NCBI RefSeq assembly: GCF_010111755.1
Contig: NC_088960.1
Span: 434,001-498,000 of the forward strand
Source of the DNA: Nakaseomyces glabratus
Taxonomy: Eukaryota; Ascomycota; Saccharomycetes; Saccharomycetales; Saccharomycetaceae
Reading direction: 5' to 3'
DNA: 64,000 nt
The stretch's first letter is position 1. Each line of letters begins with the position of its first letter. The position numbers and the translations under genes are program-made. Under the pieces are notes generated by a model that ran no database searches, was not told where the DNA came from, and worked only from the letters and a program-made list of their open reading frames with translations. This document shows positions 46,318-54,427 of the stretch, piece by piece.

Positions 46318-47556
46318 TTACAAGATATTTGCCTTATTTACAGTTATATATTTATCTACATTGTGCAAGAAATTATTGAAATCCTGAGCTTCAACGCCTT
46401 TCAATGTCGAGTCAACGATAAATCCCTTTTCAACAGCAATAGAATGCTCTTTGCCAGTTTTTGAGTCTCTAATGTGTACTTTAAACTTTGGGCCACTGTG
46501 GTACTTCCAATCATTCGATTGAAGCTTTTGCATGGTCTCTTTTATATCGTCATTATTTTCCATAACTGATTCATTACAAACATAACTATTATTGTTCAAA
46601 TGAAACATTTTGTTGAATTGGGATGTGCATAGATCTATGAAAGTATCAGGAGATGGGAGAGGTAAATTTTCAATCGGTGATCTAACACTTACAACACTAT
46701 TTGTTTCCCAGTTTATTCCCTCAATGATATCAGGTTTCAAAAGTCCTTTGAAATCGGATAGGTTTGATTTAATTAGCATGGTACCATGATGATATGCCTT
46801 ACCAAGAGCAACCTTATAAGCACTTCCACTGATCTTGAAACCGTTACTCAAGATATCACCCCGTTGGTTTAAGCTAACTGGTAGTGCATGGTTGTACTGT
46901 TTCAACCAAGATACTATTCTGCCATTAAAGTACTTTGTATCAAATTCATCTCGAGAGCAAATGTAAGAGTAGTTCACATTACCTAAATCGTGCAGTACTG
47001 CACCACCACCAGAGAGTCTTCTCAAAACTTCATAACCTTTTTCCTTTAGCTTCTGTAGATGCAACTCTTCCCATATGTTCTGATTTTTGCCGATTACTGC
47101 ACATTTGTTGTTGATATAGAACACCAGTCTGTGGCTATCGAAGCTTTTGCTATTCTTGTCTATCGGAGTGTTACGAAATAGGTAATCCTCTAATGCTAAG
47201 TTGAAGTATGGGTTATGTGATATACTTCGAAGTACAAAAGGACCTTCTCCCTTTATTAGCTTATTCAGTTCAGTACTAGTGTTGATTTTAATGTGTCTCG
47301 GGTTATTCATACCAACATTGTACAAAGAATCTATTTCCTCATTCAGCAAATCTACTTCAGAAACTTCATCTGTCGCATCATTTGACATATATGGAACTGT
47401 CTCACCGCTGAACATCTCTTCATACATTGTATTCAGCTCCTTATATTTGGGATCACTCTCATCCAAATCAAACGGGGTGTTCGTAGCCATATATCTGACC
47501 ATGGAGGTCCTCCTAGCCGGTAGAGCCGGCAGCAGTCGAGTACCTAACTTCAACAT
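46318..47556 (-). CDS. AIM22: Lipoate-protein ligase Aim22 (LplA-like)
   Basis: 412 residues, against 409 in S. cerevisiae. The N-terminus LGTRLLPALPARRTSMVRYMATN is a mitochondrial presequence. The BPL/LplA domain shows the family motif RRLSGGGAVLHDLGNVNYSYI near 180-200 and KISGSAYKVALGKAYHHGTML near 242-262, which holds the adenylate-binding lysine. Aim22 acts with Lip2 and Lip5 in attaching lipoate to E2 subunits and Gcv3 in mitochondria. A serine/acidic insertion follows the presequence (residues 40-75). It is convergent with CRN1 across 241 bp, where synteny switches from chromosome XII-type to chromosome X-type genes, and divergent from RTT101. Confidence 0.95.
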   Translation of the reverse strand: MLKLGTRLLPALPARRTSMVRYMATNTPFDLDESDPKYKELNTMYEEMFSGETVPYMSNDATDEVSEVDLLNEEIDSLYNVGMNNPRHIKINTSTELNKLIKGEGPFVLRSISHNPYFNLALEDYLFRNTPIDKNSKSFDSHRLVFYINNKCAVIGKNQNIWEELHLQKLKEKGYEVLRRLSGGGAVLHDLGNVNYSYICSRDEFDTKYFNGRIVSWLKQYNHALPVSLNQRGDILSNGFKISGSAYKVALGKAYHHGTMLIKSNLSDFKGLLKPDIIEGINWETNSVVSVRSPIENLPLPSPDTFIDLCTSQFNKMFHLNNNSYVCNESVMENNDDIKETMQKLQSNDWKYHSGPKFKVHIRDSKTGKEHSIAVEKGFIVDSTLKGVEAQDFNNFLHNVDKYITVNKANIL

Positions 47557-47656
47557 CTCTCCTTAGTCAATCTTCTGAGTTGGTCAGGGCACTTTATCTT
47601 TCTATCATCAATATTTAATTATATATAGGACTCGTAATACTGATAAGACAGTTGCA

Positions 47657-47666
47657 AGCTCATCGC
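47657..47666 (-). promoter_or_regulatory. PAC element between AIM22 and RTT101
   Basis: AGCTCATCGC (PAC on the minus strand) in the 269-bp divergent promoter, followed by A/T runs (ATTTTTGACAGAAAAAAT). Which gene it serves is not evident. Confidence 0.65.
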
Positions 47667-47825
47667 AAATCCGGGACCTTATTTTTGACAGAAAAAATCG
47701 AAGCAAATTTTGGTATTCAAAAGGTTCATTTGACAGACAGTTTTGGGAATCTAACATATATTATTTGACCTGATCTATCAATTGCTATTAACACTTTCAA
47801 CTTTAGTACCGTTGATGCTAGAAAG

Positions 47826-50225
47826 ATGAACGTTGAAGCGTCTCTTCGGGAGCTTGGTGAGCTATTTGACACTGCAGGCAGTATAGCGCAGAGTAATATT
47901 CATTTGGTTAGCATACCCGATAAGGATCGTGATTTCCTTGTGTGGAGGGCAAATATGTTGAGGTTTCAATGCCAATATTTGACACAGCGTCGAGACTTTG
48001 ACATCAATGAGCTTGACAACGGTGATAGCCACTCTTCAGGTAGGAAAAGACTGAAGACAGATAGTTCTGCGAGGCTATATACTGCAATAAGCGAATTCTG
48101 GAAATTTATTAGTAGTCGTATTGAGACGCTGGCGGATCAATATGCGTTGATGGTAGTAGATCATTATAACCTGAATCAAGATTTGGACTGGTATGCCGAA
48201 CAGCATAATGGAGTATTTAGATATTTCAACGTGAGTATGGAGATGTTGTTAGATACATTTGAGAGGTTTATTTCTCTATTAGCACCCATAACTGAGTACA
48301 GTTTCCTGAACTATACCAAGATCATGCGTGATTTATGTTGTTTTCATAGTGCTTTTGATTTTGCTTTTGTATCTCTCATAAAGAAGTTGAAATTATACAT
48401 GGGTAGTAACTTTAAACTGATTCTCAAGGACTCCTTTGAAGTGCTGAAGGACAAAAACTATCAGCAAGAAGGTAAAGTACAATACTCCCTGATCTCATTG
48501 TTCCATTATTACAAGATTGAAGTAGATGAGAATGTTACTGTCAGTGAATTTGTGAATGAATTAATAAACCATGATATTAGTGAACTAACCTCAAGAGACA
48601 TTAGTGATGATTACTTTGAAAGGATAAGCAGTGGCGCCACAGCAGAAATGCTTCTAATCAAATGTTGTGGATTCCCTGAGCAAACCGAAAGTAGGTATGT
48701 TTCCTTAGTACTAGACAAGCAGGTATTCTTCAAAATACTGGCATGCCAACTCGATAAACTTGACAAGATCTTAAAGTCTGGCAATTGTAATATAAAACTG
48801 AGAAAGAATGATGTTCAATATAGTCTGTGTGCCTATTATACACGGCATGGGAAGAAAGATGATTACTATAGATTGGTATCAGTATTTTTCAATGACCGAT
48901 TCAAAAATTGCCCTCTAGAGAGAAATATAAGTGAGGTTATATTCATTGAGTGCACAAAATTGATGTTACTTTTTTACTTTGATAACCAGATTCTACAGAT
49001 ATTGATGTCTTCTCTATGTGAGAAATTTGGAGGTGTATTGAAGATGTATGAAAATTACGAGAAGTTACTGGAATACAAGATCAGAAAGTACAATCGAAGT
49101 CATGAACTTTGGAACAAGAATAACAGCGATATCGAAAAGCCGTACAGACTCTCCGATGATATAAAAAAACACCAATACTATGAAAGGTTCCTAATCATGC
49201 TTCCCTCTAGGCTAAAATTTGACTCTTCGTTTCTGCGGCTACATCAACAAAAGTTATTTAGAAGAGCAGTTTTACAAGGACCCAGCATTTATGAGAGTAT
49301 AAGTGATTTCAGTTATCTGGAGATGAATATTTTATTCTCCCTGATTTCAGAGTACGAGACCTCTGATGAATTCCACTACTTATATGATCTATACACGTCA
49401 TTGCGGAAAAGCTACGTATTTTATCAACAATATTCGAAAGACCATGGAGACCAAGTGGTACCGCTTGTCATAGATAAGAAAAGTGTACCTACAGCATTTC
49501 AAAAAGAAGAAAATGAAAATGTTATCCTACCCGAAATCTTACAGAGGCAGTGGGGTAAGTTAGTGGAGTACTATAACAGCACATTGAAGACATCGGCTAG
49601 TCGGACCTTGGTACCTGCATACGCTTTACAACATTGTGATGTTGAAACTGAATTTTTAGTTGAAGGTACTAGGGATAAGTATGTGACATTTAATATCTCG
49701 GTGTATCAAACTTGTGTTCTGAACTTGTTTAATGACCACGATAAGTTGGACATAGCAAAGATCATGCAACTCACAGGGCTGTCTGAACGGATGAGCAAAG
49801 CAGTTATTACATCTTATTTGTCGGCAGGAATATTCAAAGAGGACAAAGGCACATACACAATCGATTCAAGTTTCAAGGCTGATCCCAGAAAATTAAAAGA
49901 TGGCAAGCTCAGAATACCTATGGCACCGGGGCCACCATCAAGACTTAGAAGGGACACTTCATCTAGCTCATCAACAGCATCTGCTACTGTGTCTACGTCA
50001 GCATCTCATAATGAGGGCTACAGTTCCCTGTGGATACAGGAAGTTATCAAGGCTGCCATCGTCCGTACATTGAAAGCCAACGGCAAACCTATGAATTTCG
50101 ACACTCTTTTCGAACAGATCAAAACAGGAATAAATGGTGTAAGTGTAGGGGAGTGTAAGGAGTCAATCAATCGTCTAGTCTCTGAAAAAATAATCAGCCA
50201 GACTGCAGAAGGCTACACGTATTAG
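47826..50225 (+). CDS. RTT101: Cullin Rtt101
   Basis: 799 residues, against 842 in S. cerevisiae. It is a divergent cullin: helical N-terminal repeats, cullin homology from about 420 to 680, and a C-terminal winged-helix neddylation domain (WIQEVIKAAIVRTLKANGKPMNFDTLFEQI...ISQTAEGYTY). Lys about 750 in IVRTLK corresponds to the Rub1/Nedd8 acceptor. Rtt101 scaffolds an E3 with Hrt1, Mms1 and Mms22 that supports replication through damage, H3 ubiquitination and 25S nonfunctional rRNA decay. It is neighbour to AIM22 and, beyond the snoRNA, UBX6, matching YJL046-048. A Ser-rich linker (SSSSSTASATVSTSASH, about 710-728) separates cullin and neddylation domains. Confidence 0.93.
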   Translation: MNVEASLRELGELFDTAGSIAQSNIHLVSIPDKDRDFLVWRANMLRFQCQYLTQRRDFDINELDNGDSHSSGRKRLKTDSSARLYTAISEFWKFISSRIETLADQYALMVVDHYNLNQDLDWYAEQHNGVFRYFNVSMEMLLDTFERFISLLAPITEYSFLNYTKIMRDLCCFHSAFDFAFVSLIKKLKLYMGSNFKLILKDSFEVLKDKNYQQEGKVQYSLISLFHYYKIEVDENVTVSEFVNELINHDISELTSRDISDDYFERISSGATAEMLLIKCCGFPEQTESRYVSLVLDKQVFFKILACQLDKLDKILKSGNCNIKLRKNDVQYSLCAYYTRHGKKDDYYRLVSVFFNDRFKNCPLERNISEVIFIECTKLMLLFYFDNQILQILMSSLCEKFGGVLKMYENYEKLLEYKIRKYNRSHELWNKNNSDIEKPYRLSDDIKKHQYYERFLIMLPSRLKFDSSFLRLHQQKLFRRAVLQGPSIYESISDFSYLEMNILFSLISEYETSDEFHYLYDLYTSLRKSYVFYQQYSKDHGDQVVPLVIDKKSVPTAFQKEENENVILPEILQRQWGKLVEYYNSTLKTSASRTLVPAYALQHCDVETEFLVEGTRDKYVTFNISVYQTCVLNLFNDHDKLDIAKIMQLTGLSERMSKAVITSYLSAGIFKEDKGTYTIDSSFKADPRKLKDGKLRIPMAPGPPSRLRRDTSSSSSTASATVSTSASHNEGYSSLWIQEVIKAAIVRTLKANGKPMNFDTLFEQIKTGINGVSVGECKESINRLVSEKIISQTAEGYTY

Positions 50226-50234
50226 TTCAAATAT

Positions 50235-50242
50235 AGCCCTAA
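50235..50242 (+). promoter_or_regulatory. Tbf1-type site AGCCCTAA upstream of the snoRNA
   Basis: Exact match to the ARCCCTAA element found in many yeast snoRNA promoters. It lies just after the RTT101 stop and about 340 bp before the snoRNA C box. Confidence 0.55.
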
Positions 50243-50577
50243 TCACAATTACCACAGTATAACGTTAACCATGACTTGAATGATATTTTTTTCACTTTTT
50301 TTGTCGAATTTTTCAGCTTCTTAGCAGTTCATAAATACATATATAAAGCTTTACAAGGTCCATCTTGAGAAGTTTCTGTTCTAATATTAGTTTGTACTAC
50401 GGTTCTAAGAAAGGATACTTATCTCTTGAACTATGGAGCTTGTAATGCTCTACAATCTGGTGAGCGAAAGGAACACTGACTTTTCAGAATAGGAAAGTAT
50501 TCAGTTGAATGCTATCTCTGTTCAGAAGTTGGTTTTCCTGGACACCAGGGAAGAGGAAAGGAATTAACAAAGGTTTC

Positions 50578-50702
50578 TTTTAATATGATGATAAAACAAT
50601 CTCTTAGTGCATAGTTCAACTGAGAAGATTATATTCTAATCTATTATGAAGATAAAAATTTCCATCGAATTTAGTCTTTCGCTCCTATCTGACTCTATTT
50701 AA
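50578..50702 (+). ncRNA. SNR60: C/D box snoRNA snR60 (U80 family)
   Basis: C box ATGATGA 50585-50591, D' box CTGA 50620-50623, C' box ATGAAGA 50646-50652 and D box CTGA 50689-50692. A terminal stem forms between the TTTCTTTTAA and TTAAGAAAG flanks. The guide before D (TTAGTCTTTCGCTCCTAT, 50671-50688) pairs over about 18 bp, with one G-U, to 25S rRNA AUAGGGGCGAAAGACUAA. Its fifth base selects the G known as Gm908. The guide before D' (GCATAGTTCA, 50609-50618) pairs to UGAACUAUGC and selects Am817. These are the two targets of yeast snR60 and human U80 (rRNA sequence recalled, not in the window). S. cerevisiae snR60 also lies between RTT101 and UBX6. The exact ends are approximate. Confidence 0.94.
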
Positions 50703-50915
50703 GAAAGAAAAGCCTTTGTTAAAGACCCTTTCATAGCATATCTCGATACTTGTGGGACTACGTAATACCATTTAAGTAGGACATTTGTTGTAAATGACCA
50801 TTATCTTGTAGATGAGATGGGTGGTGTGGACTTTTCGGTTCTAATCAGCCATGGTGTTCCTTAAAATGTCGGGATTTGCAATGGGACAGTAGGGGAGACC
50901 CTATCAGAGGTTGAG

Positions 50916-50954
50916 ATGCTCTTGCAAATATGCTCTTGCAAATATGCTCTTGCA
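50916..50954. repeat. 14-bp tandem repeat, 2.8 copies
   Basis: ATGCTCTTGCAAAT is repeated exactly twice, then 11 bases of a third copy, in the non-coding region between snR60 and UBX6. Confidence 0.9.
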
Positions 50955-51194
50955 GTTACGCATTGTATTTAAACTCCACTTATACAGTGAAAGGGGGGGC
51001 ATTATGATGACCACATTTGAGACATTTTTATTTACTTACAGTCCTAGAAATCGGTAAACTATTTTATCATTATTGGATTACTAGAGCTATATATATGGAA
51101 GTACCAGTACCCCACATCACCAGACAGGATAGTAATGTTTGGTTTAGCTCTCTTGAATAGTAGGATCGAACTAAAAATATCTATGTAGAAGAAG

Positions 51195-52181
51195 ATGGAT
51201 GTTGAGAGTCTGCTGTGGCTATCCATTAGGGACAGCAGAAGAATTATAGTAACTGTAACTGACGAACCTATGGGTGAGTTGGCTGATGAGTGTCAGATAG
51301 TCAGGCTTTCGAGGGATTCAGGTAGTTTCCAGCGGTTTGTTAGTGTTTTTAATAGTAGTAAGACTGCTTTATACTATTATATTGAAGGTCCAACTGTGGT
51401 GGAGGCCCGCAGTCTGGATGAGTTGAAAGCTCGATTCCCTAATAAGAACAGCACAAGACCCTATGAAAGTGAGAGACAAAGGATTATAGACTTGATAAAT
51501 GCAGATAAACTAGAGCGAAACTCAAGAAGCAGGCAGTTATCTGGATATACTGCCCTGTCTTCTGAAGTTGTACTCAAAGATAATATCAAAAACAACAAGA
51601 GCGACATATGTACATTGAAGATTAGGATGACTAACGGTGACTATGTACAATATGATTTTGACTCCAATACTTCCTTAGGAAGTGTGAGAAGGTGGCTGAA
51701 AGACTACCGTACTGATGGGGACTTTCCCTACTTGTTCCACCAAAATATCTCTAGGAAAAGCATAAGGATAACTGAAGAATATAAAACTTTGGCCGAGCTA
51801 GATTTGACCCCAAGGTCTATTCTAATGTTGAAACAATATGACCTACGGCCTAGGACTCGAGTCCCAAAGCCCAGAAAGAGATCGTGGTATTGGCAGTTCT
51901 TGACCGTAAGGATTAAGAGACAACTTCTCGAAGGATTATCAGAAATTCTAGCGAGCCACAGGACCACTAGTAATATTATGAGAAGCTCGTCGATGAGTTA
52001 TTTGCAGGCAGATGATTCTAATATGACCAAGATTACTAATAGTCTCCCTCCTAATGATGACAATTCAGAAGATATTGTCAAAATCAAACAAAAATACAAT
52101 CAAAATACGGGATCAATTATGAACACTCCTCTGGAAATAGCAAGACCAGACTCACCTAGCGTTTTGCAGATAAATACATGA
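51195..52181 (+). CDS. UBX6: UBX-domain protein (Ubx6/Ubx7 type)
   Basis: 328 residues. A thioredoxin-fold-like N-terminal region (LWLSIRDSRRIIVTVTDEPMGELADECQIVRLSRDSGSFQRFVSVF) is followed by a UBX domain at about residues 138-215 (CTLKIRMTNGDYVQYDFDSNTSLGSVRRWLKDY; FPYLFHQNISRKSIRITEEYKTLAELDLTPRSILML). A basic stretch (RPRTRVPKPRKRSW) and a polar tail come next. UBX proteins recruit the AAA ATPase Cdc48/p97. The canonical FPR loop is replaced by the segment around FHQN, as in other divergent Ubx6/7 proteins. Position next to CHM7 and RTT101 equals YJL048C, so I call it UBX6. The duplicate UBX7 cannot be excluded on sequence alone. It is shorter than S. cerevisiae Ubx6 (396). Confidence 0.83.
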   Translation: MDVESLLWLSIRDSRRIIVTVTDEPMGELADECQIVRLSRDSGSFQRFVSVFNSSKTALYYYIEGPTVVEARSLDELKARFPNKNSTRPYESERQRIIDLINADKLERNSRSRQLSGYTALSSEVVLKDNIKNNKSDICTLKIRMTNGDYVQYDFDSNTSLGSVRRWLKDYRTDGDFPYLFHQNISRKSIRITEEYKTLAELDLTPRSILMLKQYDLRPRTRVPKPRKRSWYWQFLTVRIKRQLLEGLSEILASHRTTSNIMRSSSMSYLQADDSNMTKITNSLPPNDDNSEDIVKIKQKYNQNTGSIMNTPLEIARPDSPSVLQINT

Positions 52182-52444
52182 AGTTGTGTGTCAAATTGTT
52201 TTTAAGGTCGAGAGTTATGGCCACTATCTTGATAATATCATGATTGCTATCTATAATAAGCAAGATAAATTGAGTGACTTTTATTAGATTATTTATTTTG
52301 TAGAGGTTTAGATACCACTTACTTTTAAGTCAGAATATATATTCATTATCGTTTTTAATCCAGAAATAATGGTTTATAGGTTGAGTATAGTTATGGTGAC
52401 AACATGAAGCATTAGTTTGGGTGGAATAAATGTTAATAACATTA

Positions 52445-53791
52445 TTACGCTGCTTCTTCCCGTAACATAAATTTCTCATTATGTTTCTTATTTGAATTAT
52501 TGTTAACTACGTTTAATGATTGTTCATCTTTGATGTTCAAATTCTCTAATTGTTCGAGAATCTTACTTTCATCATCTTCTTTGTTCTTTTCGCTCTGAGT
52601 TTTAGATATCTCTTGACCTGCAAGCTCCTTTTCCATTTCTTTTAGCTCCTCATCCAACTCATCATCGTCAAATTTCGATATTTCCATTGATAGAACTTTT
52701 GTGATCTCTTCATTATCTGTTGACCTCTCTCTGATTTCTTCAAGCAAATCATGTACTTTTTCTGCGGGACCTATCTTGCCATTTATCGTTGTAATTATTT
52801 TATTTGAAGATTGTAATGTCTTGTATAGTACCAAGTTTGAGACACTCATATCCAATTGATACTTCACTTCTACCAGATTGTTTCTAAACTTGAACAATTT
52901 CAGTAGCATTTTCTGAGCTAAAAAGTATCCTCGTTTATACTCCGTCTGAGCTATTTTCGTTAGTTTCTTAAAGTCATCTCCTTTTAGTTTCATCTTATAT
53001 TCATAAACCTCTATCTCATATTTCTCTATTGCGTTTTCGATGTTAGTAAAGCATTGTTTAATTTCTGCTATACTCTGGTCAGTTTCTGTGATTTCCACAC
53101 CAAATTGTTTATATATACTTTCTACTAGAGGGTCAATAATCTTTACTATATTTTCTTTCCTGGTTATCGTATTTTTGTGATACTCTAGATAATTTAACAT
53201 TACCTCCCATTCGATAAGTGAATCACTTGGCAAAGTGTAAGATATACCTGAAAAATCGATAAAATCTTCTAGAGGAAATATCAAATCACATACTGTGGTA
53301 GCTTTGGCAAGAATATTATTTCTGATGATGTCGTAGATTTTAGTAAATTTCTCCTCTAGGAGAGGCCTAATCACAAATGTGTCCTGTTTCAAATAATTTG
53401 TAGCGTTGTCATTCTTTCGGGATTGATATCTATTCAGCTTACCTATTGAAGAAGCATGAATCCATGAAAATATCCTTGTTATTGTCTTTTCATCCCTTTT
53501 TGTAGCACTGTTTTTGAATTCATCTAATTTAATTAAAATGTTTTCCTGAATCAGGTTATCGATTACAACATCTATACTCGCGGGAGCTCCATATTTCTTG
53601 TCACTAATATCCTGAAGGAATCTCGTACCAATAGTGACACAGATCTTATCCTGCTTAGGGAAATATTTTTTCAGTAAATAGTTTTGCCAATCATTGACAT
53701 TAGCAACATAACCGTCGAAGTTTAGTTCCTTCAAGGGTCTGAAATCTTTGTATAGGGAATTTAACCTGCTCTGAGATACAAGCTTGTCCAT
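52445..53791 (-). CDS. CHM7: ESCRT-III-like nuclear envelope protein Chm7
   Basis: 448 residues, against 450 in S. cerevisiae. The N-terminal half resembles the winged-helix (ESCRT-II-like) region of CHMP7. The C-terminal half (about 235-400) is the Snf7-like helical core (ENAIEKYEIEVYEYKMKLKGDDFKKLTKIAQTEYKRGYFLAQKMLLKLFKFRNNLVEVKYQLDM). An acidic C-terminal helix (DDDELDEELKEMEKELAG, about 370-388) looks like a MIM1-type Vps4-binding motif. Chm7 with Heh1/Heh2 acts in surveillance and sealing of nuclear pore and envelope defects. Order UBX6-CHM7-MTR4 equals YJL048-050. A PAC element lies about 295 bp upstream, unexpected for this function. Confidence 0.94.
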   Translation of the reverse strand: MDKLVSQSRLNSLYKDFRPLKELNFDGYVANVNDWQNYLLKKYFPKQDKICVTIGTRFLQDISDKKYGAPASIDVVIDNLIQENILIKLDEFKNSATKRDEKTITRIFSWIHASSIGKLNRYQSRKNDNATNYLKQDTFVIRPLLEEKFTKIYDIIRNNILAKATTVCDLIFPLEDFIDFSGISYTLPSDSLIEWEVMLNYLEYHKNTITRKENIVKIIDPLVESIYKQFGVEITETDQSIAEIKQCFTNIENAIEKYEIEVYEYKMKLKGDDFKKLTKIAQTEYKRGYFLAQKMLLKLFKFRNNLVEVKYQLDMSVSNLVLYKTLQSSNKIITTINGKIGPAEKVHDLLEEIRERSTDNEEITKVLSMEISKFDDDELDEELKEMEKELAGQEISKTQSEKNKEDDESKILEQLENLNIKDEQSLNVVNNNSNKKHNEKFMLREEAA

Positions 53792-54085
53792 TTAAACAGT
53801 CTCAGTAGAGTATCAATAGTATATTAAAAAGCGATCTTTTAGTGTGTATGATTAATATACTTTCTTATTTTTTATTCTTTTGTATAAGTTCTTTTTTTAA
53901 TTTGACAAGAGATAGAATAGATTTTGTTGACTGGAGCAGAAATCAGAAATACCGAATACCCTTGTAGAAAAACACTTTTCATATACTTGCTCTATATATT
54001 GACATTATAACTATTAATGTATATCTATATCAATCACTATATAATAAGTGACTATAGTATGGTGTTTTAAAGTTATTGAAGTTTT

Positions 54086-54095
54086 GCGATGAGCT
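54086..54095 (+). promoter_or_regulatory. PAC element upstream of CHM7
   Basis: An exact GCGATGAGCT about 295 bp before the CHM7 start, with A/T-rich RRPE-like words within 60 bp. Confidence 0.65.
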
Positions 54096-54341
54096 CCCTC
54101 TCGTGTTAATAAAATTTTGGAATTTCGGCCCTTAAAAATTTCTGCGGTGAAACCTTAGTCCAATACAAAGATATCTATATGAAATAAATAAAGTCTACTT
54201 GATCAAAGAAATACAAACCGTACTTTCTAGATAATATATTAATATCGGAGTTATCAATGGTTGTAACAGAGTAATGTACATAATATTCTTTATTTTCTGT
54301 TCAAAAATCCCGTGCTTGTCCGTAATGAGTACAAAGCATAC

Positions 54342-54363
54342 ATATATATATATATATATATAT
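54342..54363. repeat. (AT)11 microsatellite
   Basis: 22 bp of perfect AT dinucleotide repeat 65 bp beyond the MTR4 stop codon. Confidence 0.95.
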
Positions 54364-54427
54364 TGGTAGAAGGAAAATAACTAATAAAGCTTCCATTCTA
54401 ACTGCAATAGAATAATCTCGAATTTAC

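Larger units (their letters stand above)
50226..51194. other. RTT101-UBX6 intergenic region with snoRNA
   Basis: 969 bp. It contains a Tbf1-type site (50235-50242), a TATA-like TATATAAAG near 50339-50348, the C/D snoRNA (about 50578-50702), a 14-bp tandem repeat (50916-50954) and a G7 run near 50993. The Tbf1 and TATA elements precede the snoRNA in the order expected of an independent snoRNA promoter. No protein gene is seen. Confidence 0.7.
53792..54427. other. CHM7 promoter and MTR4 3' region
   Basis: 636 bp. A PAC element at 54086-54095 is followed by RRPE-like AATAAAATTTTGG and CTTAAAAATTTC words. A (AT)11 microsatellite is at 54342-54363 close to the MTR4 stop. I see no snoRNA boxes or tRNA. 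Confidence 0.55.

Noticed and set aside
50405..50440. U1 snRNA 5' end (GATACTTATCTC resembles ATACTTACCT)
   Set aside because: The 5' splice-site pairing stretch ACTTAC is not preserved, so it cannot be U1.
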